Shown: one piece after another, positions 17,184-26,549 of the stretch
How positions within the stretch are numbered: position 1 is the first letter of the stretch
Layout of the letters: each line of letters begins with the position of its first letter
DNA from: JALZUE01 sp051251725
GTDB lineage: Bacteria > Pseudomonadota > Gammaproteobacteria > Enterobacterales > Alteromonadaceae
Length of the DNA: 64,000 nucleotides
Reading direction: 5' to 3'
Assembly: GCA_051251725.1 (NCBI GenBank)
Contig: JBPOFN010000007.1
Coordinates: forward strand, 67,771-131,770
The notes under the pieces: generated by a model
What the model saw: only the letters and a program-made list of their open reading frames with translations
Told to the model about the DNA's origin: nothing
Databases searched by the model: none
Translations under genes and position numbers: made by a program

Positions 17184-17762
17184 ATGAGCGAACAAAAGGC
17201 CGATCAGGTTCTGGTCGAACGTGTACAGCAAGGAGATAAAAACGCATTTAATTTATTAGTCACTAAATACCAACAACGAGTTGCCAATTTAGTGAGTCGG
17301 TATATTAAAAATCACAGCGATGTTTCAGATGTTGTACAAGAAGCTTTTATAAAAGCTTATCGTGCATTACCTAACTTCCGCGGCGACAGTGCGTTTTATA
17401 CTTGGTTATTTAGAATTGCGGTTAATTGCGCTAAGAATCATTTGGTGGCAGGTAATCGTAAGTTAAGTAATTCAGATCTTGATGTTGAAGATGCAGAGAA
17501 TTATGATGGTGGCGAGGCATTACGCGTTAATGCGTCACCTGAAAGGCTGTTATTAACACAAGAAATTAAAGCTGTAATATTTAGAACCATTGAAAAGTTA
17601 CCAGAAGATTTGCGAACTGCAATTAACTTAAGGGAACTTGATGGTTTAAGTTATGAAGAAATTGCTGAGATTATGGAGTGTCCTGTTGGGACCGTACGTT
17701 CGCGTATTTTCCGTGCTCGAGATGCCATTGATAAACAAATTAAACCATTGTTGCAACATTAA
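17184..17762 (+). CDS. rpoE: RNA polymerase sigma-E factor (envelope stress)
   Basis: Extracytoplasmic-function sigma factor that directs transcription of outer-membrane stress genes. Region 2 (DVVQEAFIKAYRALPNFRGDSAFYTWLFRIAVNCAKNHL) and region 4 (LREL DGLSYEEIAEIMECPVGTVRSRIFRARDAI) are complete. The length of 192 is within one residue of E. coli RpoE. A TAGGAG ribosome binding site precedes the ATG. The regulators rseA, rseB and rseC follow directly, and a sigma-E type promoter lies upstream, so a self-activating operon is expected. Confidence 0.97.
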   Translation: MSEQKADQVLVERVQQGDKNAFNLLVTKYQQRVANLVSRYIKNHSDVSDVVQEAFIKAYRALPNFRGDSAFYTWLFRIAVNCAKNHLVAGNRKLSNSDLDVEDAENYDGGEALRVNASPERLLLTQEIKAVIFRTIEKLPEDLRTAINLRELDGLSYEEIAEIMECPVGTVRSRIFRARDAIDKQIKPLLQH

Positions 17763-17821
17763 TGTACTAAAATATAAGTATATTAGCTTTAAAATTTTAG
17801 ATTGCTATTTAAGGTAGTTAT

Positions 17822-18436
17822 ATGACAGAAAGTAAATTTGAGACAGTATCTGGTTTGGTTGATAATTTTCAATCAACGCAAGACGATGTAATCGAAGTCT
17901 CTAAAAATGAACAAATGTCTGAAACTTGGAGCCGATATCATTTGATCGGAGACGTTTTACGTGATGAAGCCCCTGCACAAATTGATCTAAATTTATCAAT
18001 AAATATCGCCTCTGCCATTGCCGCAGAACCAACCGTGTTAGCACCACAGCGTAAAACTGCGGGTCAAAAAATAAAAGCCACGGTGATTAAATTAGTCAAA
18101 CCATTTGGTCAAATTGCTATTGCCGCTTCAGCAGCCACCTTAATGATTGTTGGTGTGCAGCAAAATGTTGCTCAAAATGAACTTATTATGCCAACCGAAG
18201 TTGTTCAAACGATTCCTGTTTTTGGTACTGCCCAGCCGGTTAGTTTAAATGTTGGCAAACAAGTACAAACTTCGCAAGAAGCGAAAAAACAAGCATATAT
18301 TGAACAACAACGTCGTTTTCAGGCCTTGTTAGCAGACCATCATCAGCAGCTGAAATTAAAGCAAATTAATAGCCAAGCTAAAGTTGATAAACCAGAAACA
18401 ACAGAAGCAATAGAGGAACAAAATAGTACTCAATGA
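17822..18436 (+). CDS. rseA: Anti-sigma-E factor RseA
   Basis: Inner-membrane anti-sigma factor. The N-terminal part binds RpoE (MSETWSRYHLIGDVLRDE is the recognisable helix of the family). A single membrane segment follows at about residues 95-115 (IAIAASAATLMIVGVQ), then a periplasmic tail with the QNELIMPTEVVQTIPVFG region. In known systems DegS and RseP cleave RseA under stress. The periplasmic tail is Gln-rich and poorly conserved. The next gene, rseB, overlaps the last four bases (ATGA). Confidence 0.92.
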   Translation: MTESKFETVSGLVDNFQSTQDDVIEVSKNEQMSETWSRYHLIGDVLRDEAPAQIDLNLSINIASAIAAEPTVLAPQRKTAGQKIKATVIKLVKPFGQIAIAASAATLMIVGVQQNVAQNELIMPTEVVQTIPVFGTAQPVSLNVGKQVQTSQEAKKQAYIEQQRRFQALLADHHQQLKLKQINSQAKVDKPETTEAIEEQNSTQ

Positions 18437-19386
18437 GATTATTAACTTTACTTACATTGCTGTTGACCAGTTGTCTGTCAGCAGCAGTGGAAAATGATCA
18501 AGCCTTCAAACTGCTTGAAAATTTATCTAAATCCCTTCGTCAATCAAATTTCACCACTACCTTTGTTGTCGTTAAAAATAACAACTCAGAACCCTATCAT
18601 TGGGCGCACGGTATTAATGATGCTGGTGATGAACTAGAAGTGTTGTCAGTATTAAATGATGCCCATCGAGATATTGTTCGTAAAAATGATATTGTCAGTT
18701 ATTTAGAATCAGGGATTTCACCTTATTCGGTTTCAAGTCATTATATTACCAGCCCGATCCCCGAAATATTTTCAGGTGATACCCAAAAGTTGACGGAAAA
18801 CTATGATCTTGTCTCTGTCGGTAGAAGCCGGATACTTGGACGTGTTGCCGATACCATTCGAATTGTATCCAAAGATCCGCATCGTTATGGTCATCGTTTA
18901 TGGCTTGATCAAGAGTCAGGTTTGTTGCTTAAACTTGCGATTATTGGTAATCAAGGGCAAGTACTAGAGCAAATTCAAGTGATGCATTTAGAGCTTGAAG
19001 AAAAAATAAATCCTTCATTACAACAAATTGAAAATGCTGAATTTCCACAAGTGATTGAAGCACCTGAAATGTTTAATAACCAAAGCCATCAATGGCAGGT
19101 TACATGGATCCCTAAAGGTTTCAGTCAAATAAATGCTAATAGCCACCGCATTATTCATACGAAACAGCCAGCTGAATTTAAAATGTTCAGTGATGGTTTA
19201 GTTGATGTATCTGTTTATGTCAGTCCATCAGAAGATCAAAATCGATTATCGGGTTTTGCTCAAGAAGGAGCAACGTTAGCTTATAATCATGTTTTAAATG
19301 GTCTGGAAGTGAGCGTCGTTGGTAAAATACCACCAGCAACCGCTAAAGCAATAGCCAACTCGGTAAGTTTTTCTACAGCGCCATGA
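18433..19386 (+). CDS. rseB: Sigma-E regulatory protein RseB (MucB)
   Basis: Periplasmic protein that binds RseA and shields it from DegS until displaced by lipopolysaccharide signals. A signal peptide covers about residues 1-17 (LLTLLTLLLTSCLSAA); the Cys within it could be read as a lipobox, but LTSC-L is a poor match and RseB is usually soluble. The MucB/RseB lipid-binding fold (about 25-215) and the smaller C-terminal domain are both present at 317 residues (E. coli 318). It overlaps its neighbours on both sides by four bases, which suggests translational coupling. Confidence 0.92.
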   Translation: MRLLTLLTLLLTSCLSAAVENDQAFKLLENLSKSLRQSNFTTTFVVVKNNNSEPYHWAHGINDAGDELEVLSVLNDAHRDIVRKNDIVSYLESGISPYSVSSHYITSPIPEIFSGDTQKLTENYDLVSVGRSRILGRVADTIRIVSKDPHRYGHRLWLDQESGLLLKLAIIGNQGQVLEQIQVMHLELEEKINPSLQQIENAEFPQVIEAPEMFNNQSHQWQVTWIPKGFSQINANSHRIIHTKQPAEFKMFSDGLVDVSVYVSPSEDQNRLSGFAQEGATLAYNHVLNGLEVSVVGKIPPATAKAIANSVSFSTAP

Positions 19387-19859
19387 TCGAAGAAAAAGCA
19401 CAAGTTGTCGCCATTAAAGGTGATGACGTCATCGTTGAAAGCTTAGTTAAATCAAGTTGTAGTTCCTGCCATCAAGTTGATAGTTGCGGTAGTGGCCAAG
19501 TCGCAAAAGCCATTCCGCATCGAAAACTGACTTTAAAATTAGCATCAAACGGAACGTTAAATATTGGTGATACTTTAATTTTAGGCATCCCCGAAAATAA
19601 ATTATTACATAGTGCTTGGCAGGTCTACTTTTTACCGCTGTTTGGTCTGATTTTATTCGCTTTTTTGGGACAATATTTTTCAACACTTTGGCAGCTCGAA
19701 CATGAAATTATCACCATACTTGGCAGTTTAATCGGTGGTTATATTGGTTTTACGATTGCACAGCGACTACAAAGTAATTTAGCAGTTAAAGCAAATTTAA
19801 CCCCACTTATTCTAAGAAAACATCTTGAAACGATTAATATCGTTGAAAAAGGGACTTGA
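19383..19859 (+). CDS. rseC: Sigma-E positive regulator RseC
   Basis: Inner-membrane protein of the RseC/MucC family; relatives modulate sigma-E and have been linked to the SoxR-reducing complex. A small N-terminal domain holds a cysteine cluster (SSCSSCHQVDSCGSG, residues about 24-38) that could bind an iron-sulfur cluster or act in redox. Two membrane segments follow (about 78-98 and 103-122). Its start overlaps the rseB stop by four bases. The 86-base gap to lepA has no clear terminator. Confidence 0.9.
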   Translation: MIEEKAQVVAIKGDDVIVESLVKSSCSSCHQVDSCGSGQVAKAIPHRKLTLKLASNGTLNIGDTLILGIPENKLLHSAWQVYFLPLFGLILFAFLGQYFSTLWQLEHEIITILGSLIGGYIGFTIAQRLQSNLAVKANLTPLILRKHLETINIVEKGT

Positions 19860-19945
19860 ATACAACTAAAGATAGCCCCCGAGGCGGAAATTAGCTAAAA
19901 TCTGGGCATATAATTTTTTGCCCGTAACTTGTTAATTTTTCCTCT

Positions 19946-21736
19946 ATGAAACATATCCGAAATTTCTCTATTATTGCTCACATCGACCATGGTAAATCTA
20001 CATTATCTGATCGTTTAATTCAGCATTGTGGTGGCTTACAAGCCCGTGAAATGGAAGCACAAGTGCTCGATTCAATGGATATTGAAAGAGAGCGCGGCAT
20101 TACCATTAAAGCGCAAAGTGTCACACTCGATTACACCGCTCTTGATGGTGAAACTTACCAACTTAACTTTATCGATACACCCGGTCATGTTGATTTTTCT
20201 TACGAGGTCTCCCGTTCTTTAGCATCTTGTGAAGGTGCATTATTAGTTGTTGATGCCGGTCAAGGCGTTGAAGCACAAACGGTTGCTAACTGTTACACCG
20301 CATTAGAAATGGATTTAGAAGTTATTCCAATTCTAAATAAAATAGATTTACCGCAAGCGGATCCTGAGCGTGTATCTGAAGAAATTGAAGATATTATTGG
20401 TATTGATGCTACAGATGCCGTGACTTGCTCAGCTAAAACGGGCCTAGGTATTGAAAATGTTTTAGAAACTATTGTTGCGAATATTCCGCCGCCAGTTGGT
20501 GATCCGGACGCTAATTTACAAGCACTGATTATTGACTCATGGTTTGATAATTACCAAGGTGTTGTTTCACTTGTTCGTATTATCAATGGTGAAGTGAAAA
20601 AAGGCGATAAAATGGTGGTGATGTCAACAGGACAAGCACACATCATTGATAAAGTTGGTATTTTCACGCCTAAGCAAACGGATACGGGAATTTTAAAAAC
20701 CGGTGAAGTAGGTTTTATTATTGCGGGTATTAAAGAAATTCACGGCGCCCCAGTCGGCGATACAATAACGATATTTAAGAAAGAAGCAACGTCTGCTTTG
20801 CCTGGCTTTAAAAAAGTACAGCCGCAAGTATATGCCGGTATTTTCCCTGTTAGTTCAGACGATTATGAAAATTTCCGCGATGCGCTTAATAAATTAAGTT
20901 TAAATGATGCCTCATTATTATTTGAACCAGAAAACTCATCAGCTTTAGGTTTTGGTTTCCGTATTGGCTTCCTGGGCATGCTTCATATGGAGATCGTACA
21001 AGAACGTCTAGAGCGTGAATATGATCTTGACCTTATTACCACTGCGCCAACGGTTAATTATGAAATTGCTTGTACCAATGGTGATGTTTTAAGTATTGAT
21101 AATCCAAGTGATTTACCAGCAATTAATAACATTGAAGAAATTCGTGAGCCGATTGTTCAGGCTAATATTTTAGTGCCGCAAGAACATTTAGGTAATGTCA
21201 TTACCTTATGTATCGAAAAACGCGGTGTGCAAAAAGATATTATTTATCACGGTAAGCAAGTGGCGGTGACGTACGAAATTCCTATGGCAGAAGTTGTGAT
21301 GGATTTCTTTGATAAATTGAAATCGACCAGTCGTGGTTATGCCTCGTTAGATTATCATTTTGTTCGTTTTGATGCTGCCGATATGGTGCGCGTAGATGTC
21401 ATGATTAATGGCGATCGCGTTGATGCACTAGCAATGATCACTCACCGAGCTAATTCAGTTGCACGCGGGCGTATGTTAGTGGATAAATTAAAAGAACTTA
21501 TCCATCGTCAAATGTTCGATATTGCTATTCAAGCGGCAATTGGTAATAACGTTATTGCTCGTACCACTGTCAAGCAGTTGCGTAAAAACGTAACTGCTAA
21601 ATGTTATGGTGGCGATATTTCTCGTAAGAAAAAACTACTTCAAAAACAAAAAGATGGTAAAAAACGCATGAAGCAAGTGGGTAATGTTGAAATCCCACAA
21701 GAAGCTTTCTTATCAGTATTGAAGTTAGATAGTTAA
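19946..21736 (+). CDS. lepA: Elongation factor 4 (LepA)
   Basis: Ribosome-associated GTPase able to back-translocate ribosomes; linked to initiation fidelity and stress. GTP motifs are complete: AHIDHGKST (G1), RGITIKAQ (G2), DTPGHVDF (G3), NKID (G4) and SAKTG (G5). The C-terminal LepA domain with YASLDYHFVRF and GNVEIPQEAFLSVLK is intact. The length of 596 is close to E. coli (599). It leads a run with lepB, rnc, era and recO, the classic order. Only 17 bases separate it from lepB. Confidence 0.97.
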   Translation: MKHIRNFSIIAHIDHGKSTLSDRLIQHCGGLQAREMEAQVLDSMDIERERGITIKAQSVTLDYTALDGETYQLNFIDTPGHVDFSYEVSRSLASCEGALLVVDAGQGVEAQTVANCYTALEMDLEVIPILNKIDLPQADPERVSEEIEDIIGIDATDAVTCSAKTGLGIENVLETIVANIPPPVGDPDANLQALIIDSWFDNYQGVVSLVRIINGEVKKGDKMVVMSTGQAHIIDKVGIFTPKQTDTGILKTGEVGFIIAGIKEIHGAPVGDTITIFKKEATSALPGFKKVQPQVYAGIFPVSSDDYENFRDALNKLSLNDASLLFEPENSSALGFGFRIGFLGMLHMEIVQERLEREYDLDLITTAPTVNYEIACTNGDVLSIDNPSDLPAINNIEEIREPIVQANILVPQEHLGNVITLCIEKRGVQKDIIYHGKQVAVTYEIPMAEVVMDFFDKLKSTSRGYASLDYHFVRFDAADMVRVDVMINGDRVDALAMITHRANSVARGRMLVDKLKELIHRQMFDIAIQAAIGNNVIARTTVKQLRKNVTAKCYGGDISRKKKLLQKQKDGKKRMKQVGNVEIPQEAFLSVLKLDS

Positions 21737-21753
21737 AGGACGAAAAAAGTTAT

Positions 21754-22704
21754 ATGGCGGTTTATTTCTCAATATTTCTAGTAATTATCACTGTGCTAAC
21801 CGGCATAGTGTGGCTAGCAAATAAGTATTACCTAGCTCCACAACGTCAGTTAAAGTTAATTGACGCACAAGCACAGTGTGAAGACGAATTACCTGAGTCG
21901 GTAAAAAATCAAATATTAGAACCTTCTGGGGTTGTTGATACCTCGGTACAAATATTTCCTGTTATTGCCTTTGTGCTTATTTTACGTTCGTTTTTATATG
22001 AGCCATTTCAAATACCTTCAGGCTCAATGATGCCGACTTTGTTAGATGGTGACTTTATTCTCGTTAATAAATTCAACTATGGCTTACGGGATCCTGTCGT
22101 TCGTCATAAATTTTATGAAAACGGCTTACCTGAGCGCGGCGATGTTGTGGTGTTTAAATATCCGTTAAATACTGAAGTGGATTATATTAAGCGGGTTATT
22201 GGCTTACCGGGTGATCGCATTATTTATCGTGATAAATCAGTATATATTAAACCGGCATGTACTGAAGCTGATGCAACTTGCCCGACATTAGAAAAAGTGA
22301 TCACCGAATTTGTCAATAAAGATGAATATCGATCAGGTCCAAATGAGCTTTATCGTTATACCTCTAAAATGCCTAATAAAACGCATGATATTTTAATCGA
22401 CCATGCGGTGCCGGCTAAGCAACAAGCGAGTGCTTTTTGTATGCACTCAGGTGCAAATTTATGTCAACAAGCGGGTACGGCACGAGACGAATATCTTGTT
22501 CCTGCAGGTCACTATTTTGTTATGGGTGATAACCGCGATAACAGTTTAGATGGTCGATTTTGGGGTTTTGTACCAGAAGAAAACTTAGTTGGCGAAGCTG
22601 TTGCTATTTGGATGAGTTTTGACTTTGACAATACCGCAGACGATATTTTACCAAGCTGGATACCAACCAACGTACGTTTTTCTCGTATAGGTAGTATTCA
22701 GTGA
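21754..22704 (+). CDS. lepB: Signal peptidase I LepB
   Basis: Inner-membrane serine peptidase that removes signal peptides from secreted proteins. An N-terminal membrane segment (about 3-23) and a second hydrophobic segment (about 66-82) precede the catalytic domain. The catalytic Ser is in PSGSMMPTLLDGDF and the catalytic Lys in YIKRVIGLPGDR; the signature GDNRDNSLDGRFWGFV is present near the C-terminus. At 316 residues it is close to E. coli (324). The stop overlaps the rnc start. Confidence 0.96.
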   Translation: MAVYFSIFLVIITVLTGIVWLANKYYLAPQRQLKLIDAQAQCEDELPESVKNQILEPSGVVDTSVQIFPVIAFVLILRSFLYEPFQIPSGSMMPTLLDGDFILVNKFNYGLRDPVVRHKFYENGLPERGDVVVFKYPLNTEVDYIKRVIGLPGDRIIYRDKSVYIKPACTEADATCPTLEKVITEFVNKDEYRSGPNELYRYTSKMPNKTHDILIDHAVPAKQQASAFCMHSGANLCQQAGTARDEYLVPAGHYFVMGDNRDNSLDGRFWGFVPEENLVGEAVAIWMSFDFDNTADDILPSWIPTNVRFSRIGSIQ

Positions 22705-23393
22705 ATATAAAATCAAATCCTATTGCTTATAATAAGCTGATTAAAAAAATCGGCTATAGCTTTAAAAATAAAGCATTAATTATTCAAGCATTAACTCATC
22801 GGAGCGCAAAAGGTGATCATAACGAAAGGTTAGAGTTTTTAGGTGATTCCATTCTCGGTTTTGTAATTGCAGAGGCGCTTTATGATAAATTTCCTAACCA
22901 TCCTGAAGGTGATTTAACCCGTATGCGTTCAAGCTTAGTAAAAGGTGTCACCTTAGCTAAGTTAGCGATTGATTTTGGTTTGGGTGAATTTTTAATTCTT
23001 GGCCCTGGTGAGTTAAAAAGCGGTGGCCATAAACGCGAGTCCATTTTAGAAGATGCGGTAGAAGCCATTATCGGTGCTATTTATTTAGATGCTGATTTAG
23101 ATGTCGCAAAAGCAATCATTTTAACTTGGTTTGAACCGCGCTTAGCCGTGATCAAACCTGGTGTAAGTAAAGACCCAAAGACCCGTTTGCAAGAGTATTT
23201 GCAAAGTAAAAAAATTCCATTACCTGTTTATGATGTTATAGATATTCAAGGTAAGTCACATAATCAAACCTTTACTATTTCTTGTTCTACGCAAATACTT
23301 GATTCAATAGTGATCACTAACGCAACGAGCAGACGTAAAGCTGAGCAAGAAGCGGCTCAACAAGTTTTGGATAAACTATCAGATGACAAATAA
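22701..23393 (+). CDS. rnc: Ribonuclease III
   Basis: Endonuclease that cuts double-stranded RNA, including rRNA precursors and regulatory duplexes. The signature ERLEFLGDSILGFVIAE carries the catalytic acidic residues; the second acidic site is in ILEDAVEAIIGAIYLD. A double-stranded RNA binding domain fills the C-terminal third (DPKTRLQEYLQSKKI to the end). The start is GTG overlapping the lepB stop by four bases, so initiation is probably coupled. Length 230 is close to E. coli (226). Confidence 0.96.
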   Translation: MNIKSNPIAYNKLIKKIGYSFKNKALIIQALTHRSAKGDHNERLEFLGDSILGFVIAEALYDKFPNHPEGDLTRMRSSLVKGVTLAKLAIDFGLGEFLILGPGELKSGGHKRESILEDAVEAIIGAIYLDADLDVAKAIILTWFEPRLAVIKPGVSKDPKTRLQEYLQSKKIPLPVYDVIDIQGKSHNQTFTISCSTQILDSIVITNATSRRKAEQEAAQQVLDKLSDDK

Positions 23394-24306
23394 TTCAGAA
23401 AACGGTGAACAATATTGCGGCTTAATTGCCATTGTTGGCAGGCCAAATGTTGGTAAATCAACGTTATTAAATTGTTTGTTAGGGCAAAAGGTCAGTATTA
23501 CTTCTCGTAAACCACAAACCACTCGTCATCGTATTCTAGGTATATTAACCGAAGATAATCATCAAGCTGTTTTGGTTGATACTCCGGGTTTACATAATGA
23601 AGAAAAACGTGCGATTAACCGTTTAATGAATCGTGCTGCGAGTAGCTCAATCGTTGAAGTTGAACTGATCCTTTTTCTTGTTGAAGGTACCAATTGGACA
23701 CCTGATGATGATCTAGTGCTGAGTAAAATTAAACAGTCTGGCGCACCTTGTATTCTAGTGGTGAATAAGTCAGATAATGTTGCGGATAAAGAAAAGCTTT
23801 TACCTCATTTACAAAACCTTGCTAGCCAGTATGACTTTAAAGCTGTTGTGCCTATTTCAGCTAAAAAAGGTGACAATGTTGATAAAATTAAAGCACTTTG
23901 TTTATCAAGCCTGCCGCAAAGTGACTTTTGGTTTCCTGAAGATTATATTACCGATCGCTCTAGCCGTTTTATGGCATCAGAGATCATGCGTGAAAAATTA
24001 ATACGCTTTACCGGTGAAGAATTACCTTATTCAACGACAGTTGAAATTGAGCAATTCAAGCAGGATGAAAAAGGTATCTTACATATTAATGCTTTAGTCT
24101 TAGTTGAGCGTAATAGTCAAAAACGCATGATTATTGGTAATAAAGGCGAAAAACTTAAAACCATAGGTCAAGAAGCAAGACGTGATATGGAAGCCTTATT
24201 TGAACAAAAAGTTTTCCTTGAAACTTGGGTTAAAGTGAAACAAGGTTGGGCCGATGATGAACGTGCATTACGATCTTTAGGTTATGGTGACGATTACTCA
24301 AACTAA
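23383..24306 (+). CDS. era: GTPase Era
   Basis: Essential GTPase that binds the 3' end of 16S rRNA and helps 30S maturation. GTP motifs: GRPNVGKST (G1), DTPGLH (G3), NKSD (G4), SAKKG (G5). A KH RNA-binding domain forms the C-terminal third (ILVERNSQKRMIIGNKGEKLKTIGQEARRDM style segment, with IIGNKG as the core). The length is 307 (E. coli 301). It overlaps rnc by 11 bases, an arrangement conserved across proteobacteria. Confidence 0.97.
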   Translation: MTNNSENGEQYCGLIAIVGRPNVGKSTLLNCLLGQKVSITSRKPQTTRHRILGILTEDNHQAVLVDTPGLHNEEKRAINRLMNRAASSSIVEVELILFLVEGTNWTPDDDLVLSKIKQSGAPCILVVNKSDNVADKEKLLPHLQNLASQYDFKAVVPISAKKGDNVDKIKALCLSSLPQSDFWFPEDYITDRSSRFMASEIMREKLIRFTGEELPYSTTVEIEQFKQDEKGILHINALVLVERNSQKRMIIGNKGEKLKTIGQEARRDMEALFEQKVFLETWVKVKQGWADDERALRSLGYGDDYSN

Positions 24307-24357
24307 TAATTGTTAGTTTGAGTGTGGTTAATACTGTGAATAAGGTATGCAAAGCCA

Positions 24358-25041
24358 ATGGCCGAACATCAACAAGCTGCTTTTCTTTTACATTCTCGTC
24401 CTTTTAAAGAAAACCAGCTGTTGCTCGATTTATTAACCGAGCATGACGGTAAAGTATCAGCACTGATCTATTCAGGTAACAGTGTTAAATCGAATAAAAA
24501 AGCTATTCTCCAGCCATTTTCACCTTTATTGATTGCCTATAAAGGGCAATCGTCATTAAAAAAAATGACCTTGGTAGAAGCCGACGGAAAATCTTTTCAG
24601 TTTCGCGGTAATTATTTATATAGTGCTTTTTATCTCAATGAACTGTTAGTGCGTTTATTAGGTGATGCCATCCCTTGTCCCGAACTTTTTCACCACTTTA
24701 AATTAAGCTTACAGGCGCTGAATGAGCAAGAACCGATTGAAGTGGTGCTGCGCCATTTTGAAATGACATTGTTGGAAGAGCTTGGTTTAACGATTGATTT
24801 CACCTGCTTAGATTATGAATCGATGCCGTATGTTAATTATATTGCGGAACAAGGTTTTGTTGCGGCTATCAACAATTCAGTTAAACCTTGTTATGATAAA
24901 CAGCACTTATTGGCAATTGCTGAGCAAAAGTTACTGTCTAAAGAAGAGTTATTTACCTTCAAGTTATTAATGCGGCAAATCATGGCGCCTTTGTTAGGTA
25001 ATAAGCCATTAAACTCACGTAAGTTTTTTACGCAAAAGTAA
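24358..25041 (+). CDS. recO: DNA repair protein RecO
   Basis: RecF-pathway mediator that loads RecA on gapped DNA covered with SSB. The N-terminal OB fold is recognisable (AFLLHSRPFKENQLLLDLLTEHDGKVSALIYSG), followed by the helical domain ending PLNSRKFF, typical for the family. Its length is 227 (E. coli 242). No zinc cysteines are seen, as in enterics. It is 51 bases after era. A 240-bp repeat tract separates it from pdxJ, which normally follows closely. Confidence 0.93.
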   Translation: MAEHQQAAFLLHSRPFKENQLLLDLLTEHDGKVSALIYSGNSVKSNKKAILQPFSPLLIAYKGQSSLKKMTLVEADGKSFQFRGNYLYSAFYLNELLVRLLGDAIPCPELFHHFKLSLQALNEQEPIEVVLRHFEMTLLEELGLTIDFTCLDYESMPYVNYIAEQGFVAAINNSVKPCYDKQHLLAIAEQKLLSKEELFTFKLLMRQIMAPLLGNKPLNSRKFFTQK

Positions 25042-25063
25042 TGGCTTATTAGTCATTCTTATT

Positions 25064-25303
25064 AGAAGCTCGAAGCTAGAGCTAAAAGCTAGAAGCTAGA
25101 GCTAAAAGCTAAAAGCTAAAAGCTAGAAGCTAAAAGCTAGAAGTTAAAGCTAGAAGCTAAAACTAGAAGCTAAAACTAGAAGCTAGAAGTTAAAGCTAGA
25201 GCTAAAGCTAGAAGCTAAAGCTAAAGCTAGAGCTAGAGCTAAAGCTAGAGCTAGAGCTAGAAGCTAAAGCTAGAAGCTAAAAGCTAGAGCTAGAGCTAGA
25301 GCT
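25064..25303 (+). repeat. Tandem array of 37 degenerate 6-7 bp units (ARAAGCT/ARAGCT)
   Basis: From 25064 to 25303 the sequence can be split without remainder into 37 units: 18 heptamers (mostly AGAAGCT or AAAAGCT) and 19 hexamers (AGAGCT, AAAGCT, AAAACT). Two or three decayed units (AAAAATT, AGAAATT) follow. Nearly every unit contains the self-complementary AGCT. All frames are rich in TAG and TAA, so it is not coding. It fills the space between recO and pdxJ. Related tracts are at 35431-35570 and 41241-41289. Confidence 0.95.
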
Positions 25304-25340
25304 AAAAATTAGAAATTAGAAATAGATAAGAGATAAACAA

Positions 25341-26072
25341 ATGAAAGATATTCTTCTTGGTGTCAACGTTGACCATATTGCCACGCTTAGACAAGCTCGT
25401 GGCACCAATTACCCAGATCCTGTTCATGCTGCTGCTGTTGCCGAACATGCTGGCGCTGACGGTATTACCGTGCATCTGCGTGAAGACCGTCGACATATTC
25501 AAGACCGTGATATTTATGTTTTAAAACAAACCATTAAGACACGAATGAATTTTGAAATGGCAGTGACTGATGAAATGATCGAGATTGCCTGTCAGGTGCA
25601 ACCTGAGTTTTGTTGTTTAGTGCCAGAAAAACGTGAAGAACTAACAACCGAAGGTGGCTTAGATGTTATTGGTAATCTAACAAAAATTAGCCAAGCCGTT
25701 GCTCGTTTAAGTGAAAAAGGCATTGAAACCAGTTTGTTTATTGATGCAGATAAAGCGCAAATTGATGCCGCTGTGGCGAGTAAAGCTAGCTATATCGAAA
25801 TCCATACCGGTCACTATGCTGATGCAACTCTTGAAGCAGAACAACTTAAAGAATTAGCGCGCATTGAAGCTGGCGTAGAATACGCAACCAGTGTTGGTTT
25901 AAAAGTGAATGCTGGTCATGGTTTACATTATCATAATGTTAAGCCGATTGCGGCGATTACCGGTATTATCGAATTAAATATTGGCCATGCTATTATCGCC
26001 AGAGCCGCAATTGACGGTTTAGATAAAGCGGTAAAAGATATGAAACGTTTAATGCTTGAAGCGAGACAATAA
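25341..26072 (+). CDS. pdxJ: Pyridoxine 5'-phosphate synthase PdxJ
   Basis: Last step of the DXP-dependent vitamin B6 route: condenses 1-deoxyxylulose 5-phosphate with 3-amino-2-oxopropyl phosphate. The start GVNVDHIATLRQARGTNYPDPV is the family hallmark, as are HLREDRRHIQDRD and NAGHGLHYHN. Length 243 equals E. coli. The upstream region is the repeat tract, so its leader or the recO-pdxJ junction varies with the repeat; a weak AAGAGA ribosome binding element lies 10 bases before the ATG. Its stop overlaps the acpS start (TAATG). Confidence 0.96.
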   Translation: MKDILLGVNVDHIATLRQARGTNYPDPVHAAAVAEHAGADGITVHLREDRRHIQDRDIYVLKQTIKTRMNFEMAVTDEMIEIACQVQPEFCCLVPEKREELTTEGGLDVIGNLTKISQAVARLSEKGIETSLFIDADKAQIDAAVASKASYIEIHTGHYADATLEAEQLKELARIEAGVEYATSVGLKVNAGHGLHYHNVKPIAAITGIIELNIGHAIIARAAIDGLDKAVKDMKRLMLEARQ

Positions 26073-26452
26073 TGTCGGTTGTTGGCATAGGTACCGACAT
26101 TCTCGAGTTAACTCGTTTGGAAAATATGTCGGTTGCCGTGTTAAATAAATTAGCACGGCGGGTGTTAACCGCAGCAGAACTTGAAAAGTATCAAACACTG
26201 AAGTTTCCTATTCCTTATTTAGCTAAGCGCTGGGCTGGTAAAGAAGCGGCAGCCAAAGCATTAGGTACTGGCATCGCCAACGGCTTATCTTTTCAGCATA
26301 TTGAAATTACTTCGTTAGCCAGTGGTCAGCCAGTTTTAACCTTTAGCGAGCGAGCGCTTGAGTTGGCTGAAATACTAGGTGCTAAGTCATGGCATATCAG
26401 TTTATCTGACGAAACGTGTTATGCGGTCGCTTTTGTTGTTTTGTCGCTCTAG
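26072..26452 (+). CDS. acpS: Holo-acyl-carrier-protein synthase AcpS
   Basis: Transfers 4'-phosphopantetheine from coenzyme A to acyl carrier protein. The magnesium-binding motif is at the start (GIGTDILELTRLE) and the second motif is KRWAGKEAAAKALGTGI. The length is 126, as in E. coli. It is coupled to pdxJ by a one-base overlap, an arrangement shared with enterics. Confidence 0.96.
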   Translation: MSVVGIGTDILELTRLENMSVAVLNKLARRVLTAAELEKYQTLKFPIPYLAKRWAGKEAAAKALGTGIANGLSFQHIEITSLASGQPVLTFSERALELAEILGAKSWHISLSDETCYAVAFVVLSL

Positions 26453-26549
26453 TTCAGGTTATTTAGCTAGTTCACCTTATGCAAAATTAACGTAAATATT
26501 TTTTATCCTCTATACTTCAACTAATATCTATGGATTGATTGGAGTTGTT

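Noticed and set aside
25064..25303. CRISPR array
   Set aside because: Units are 6-7 bases with no unique spacers, and no cas genes are near.
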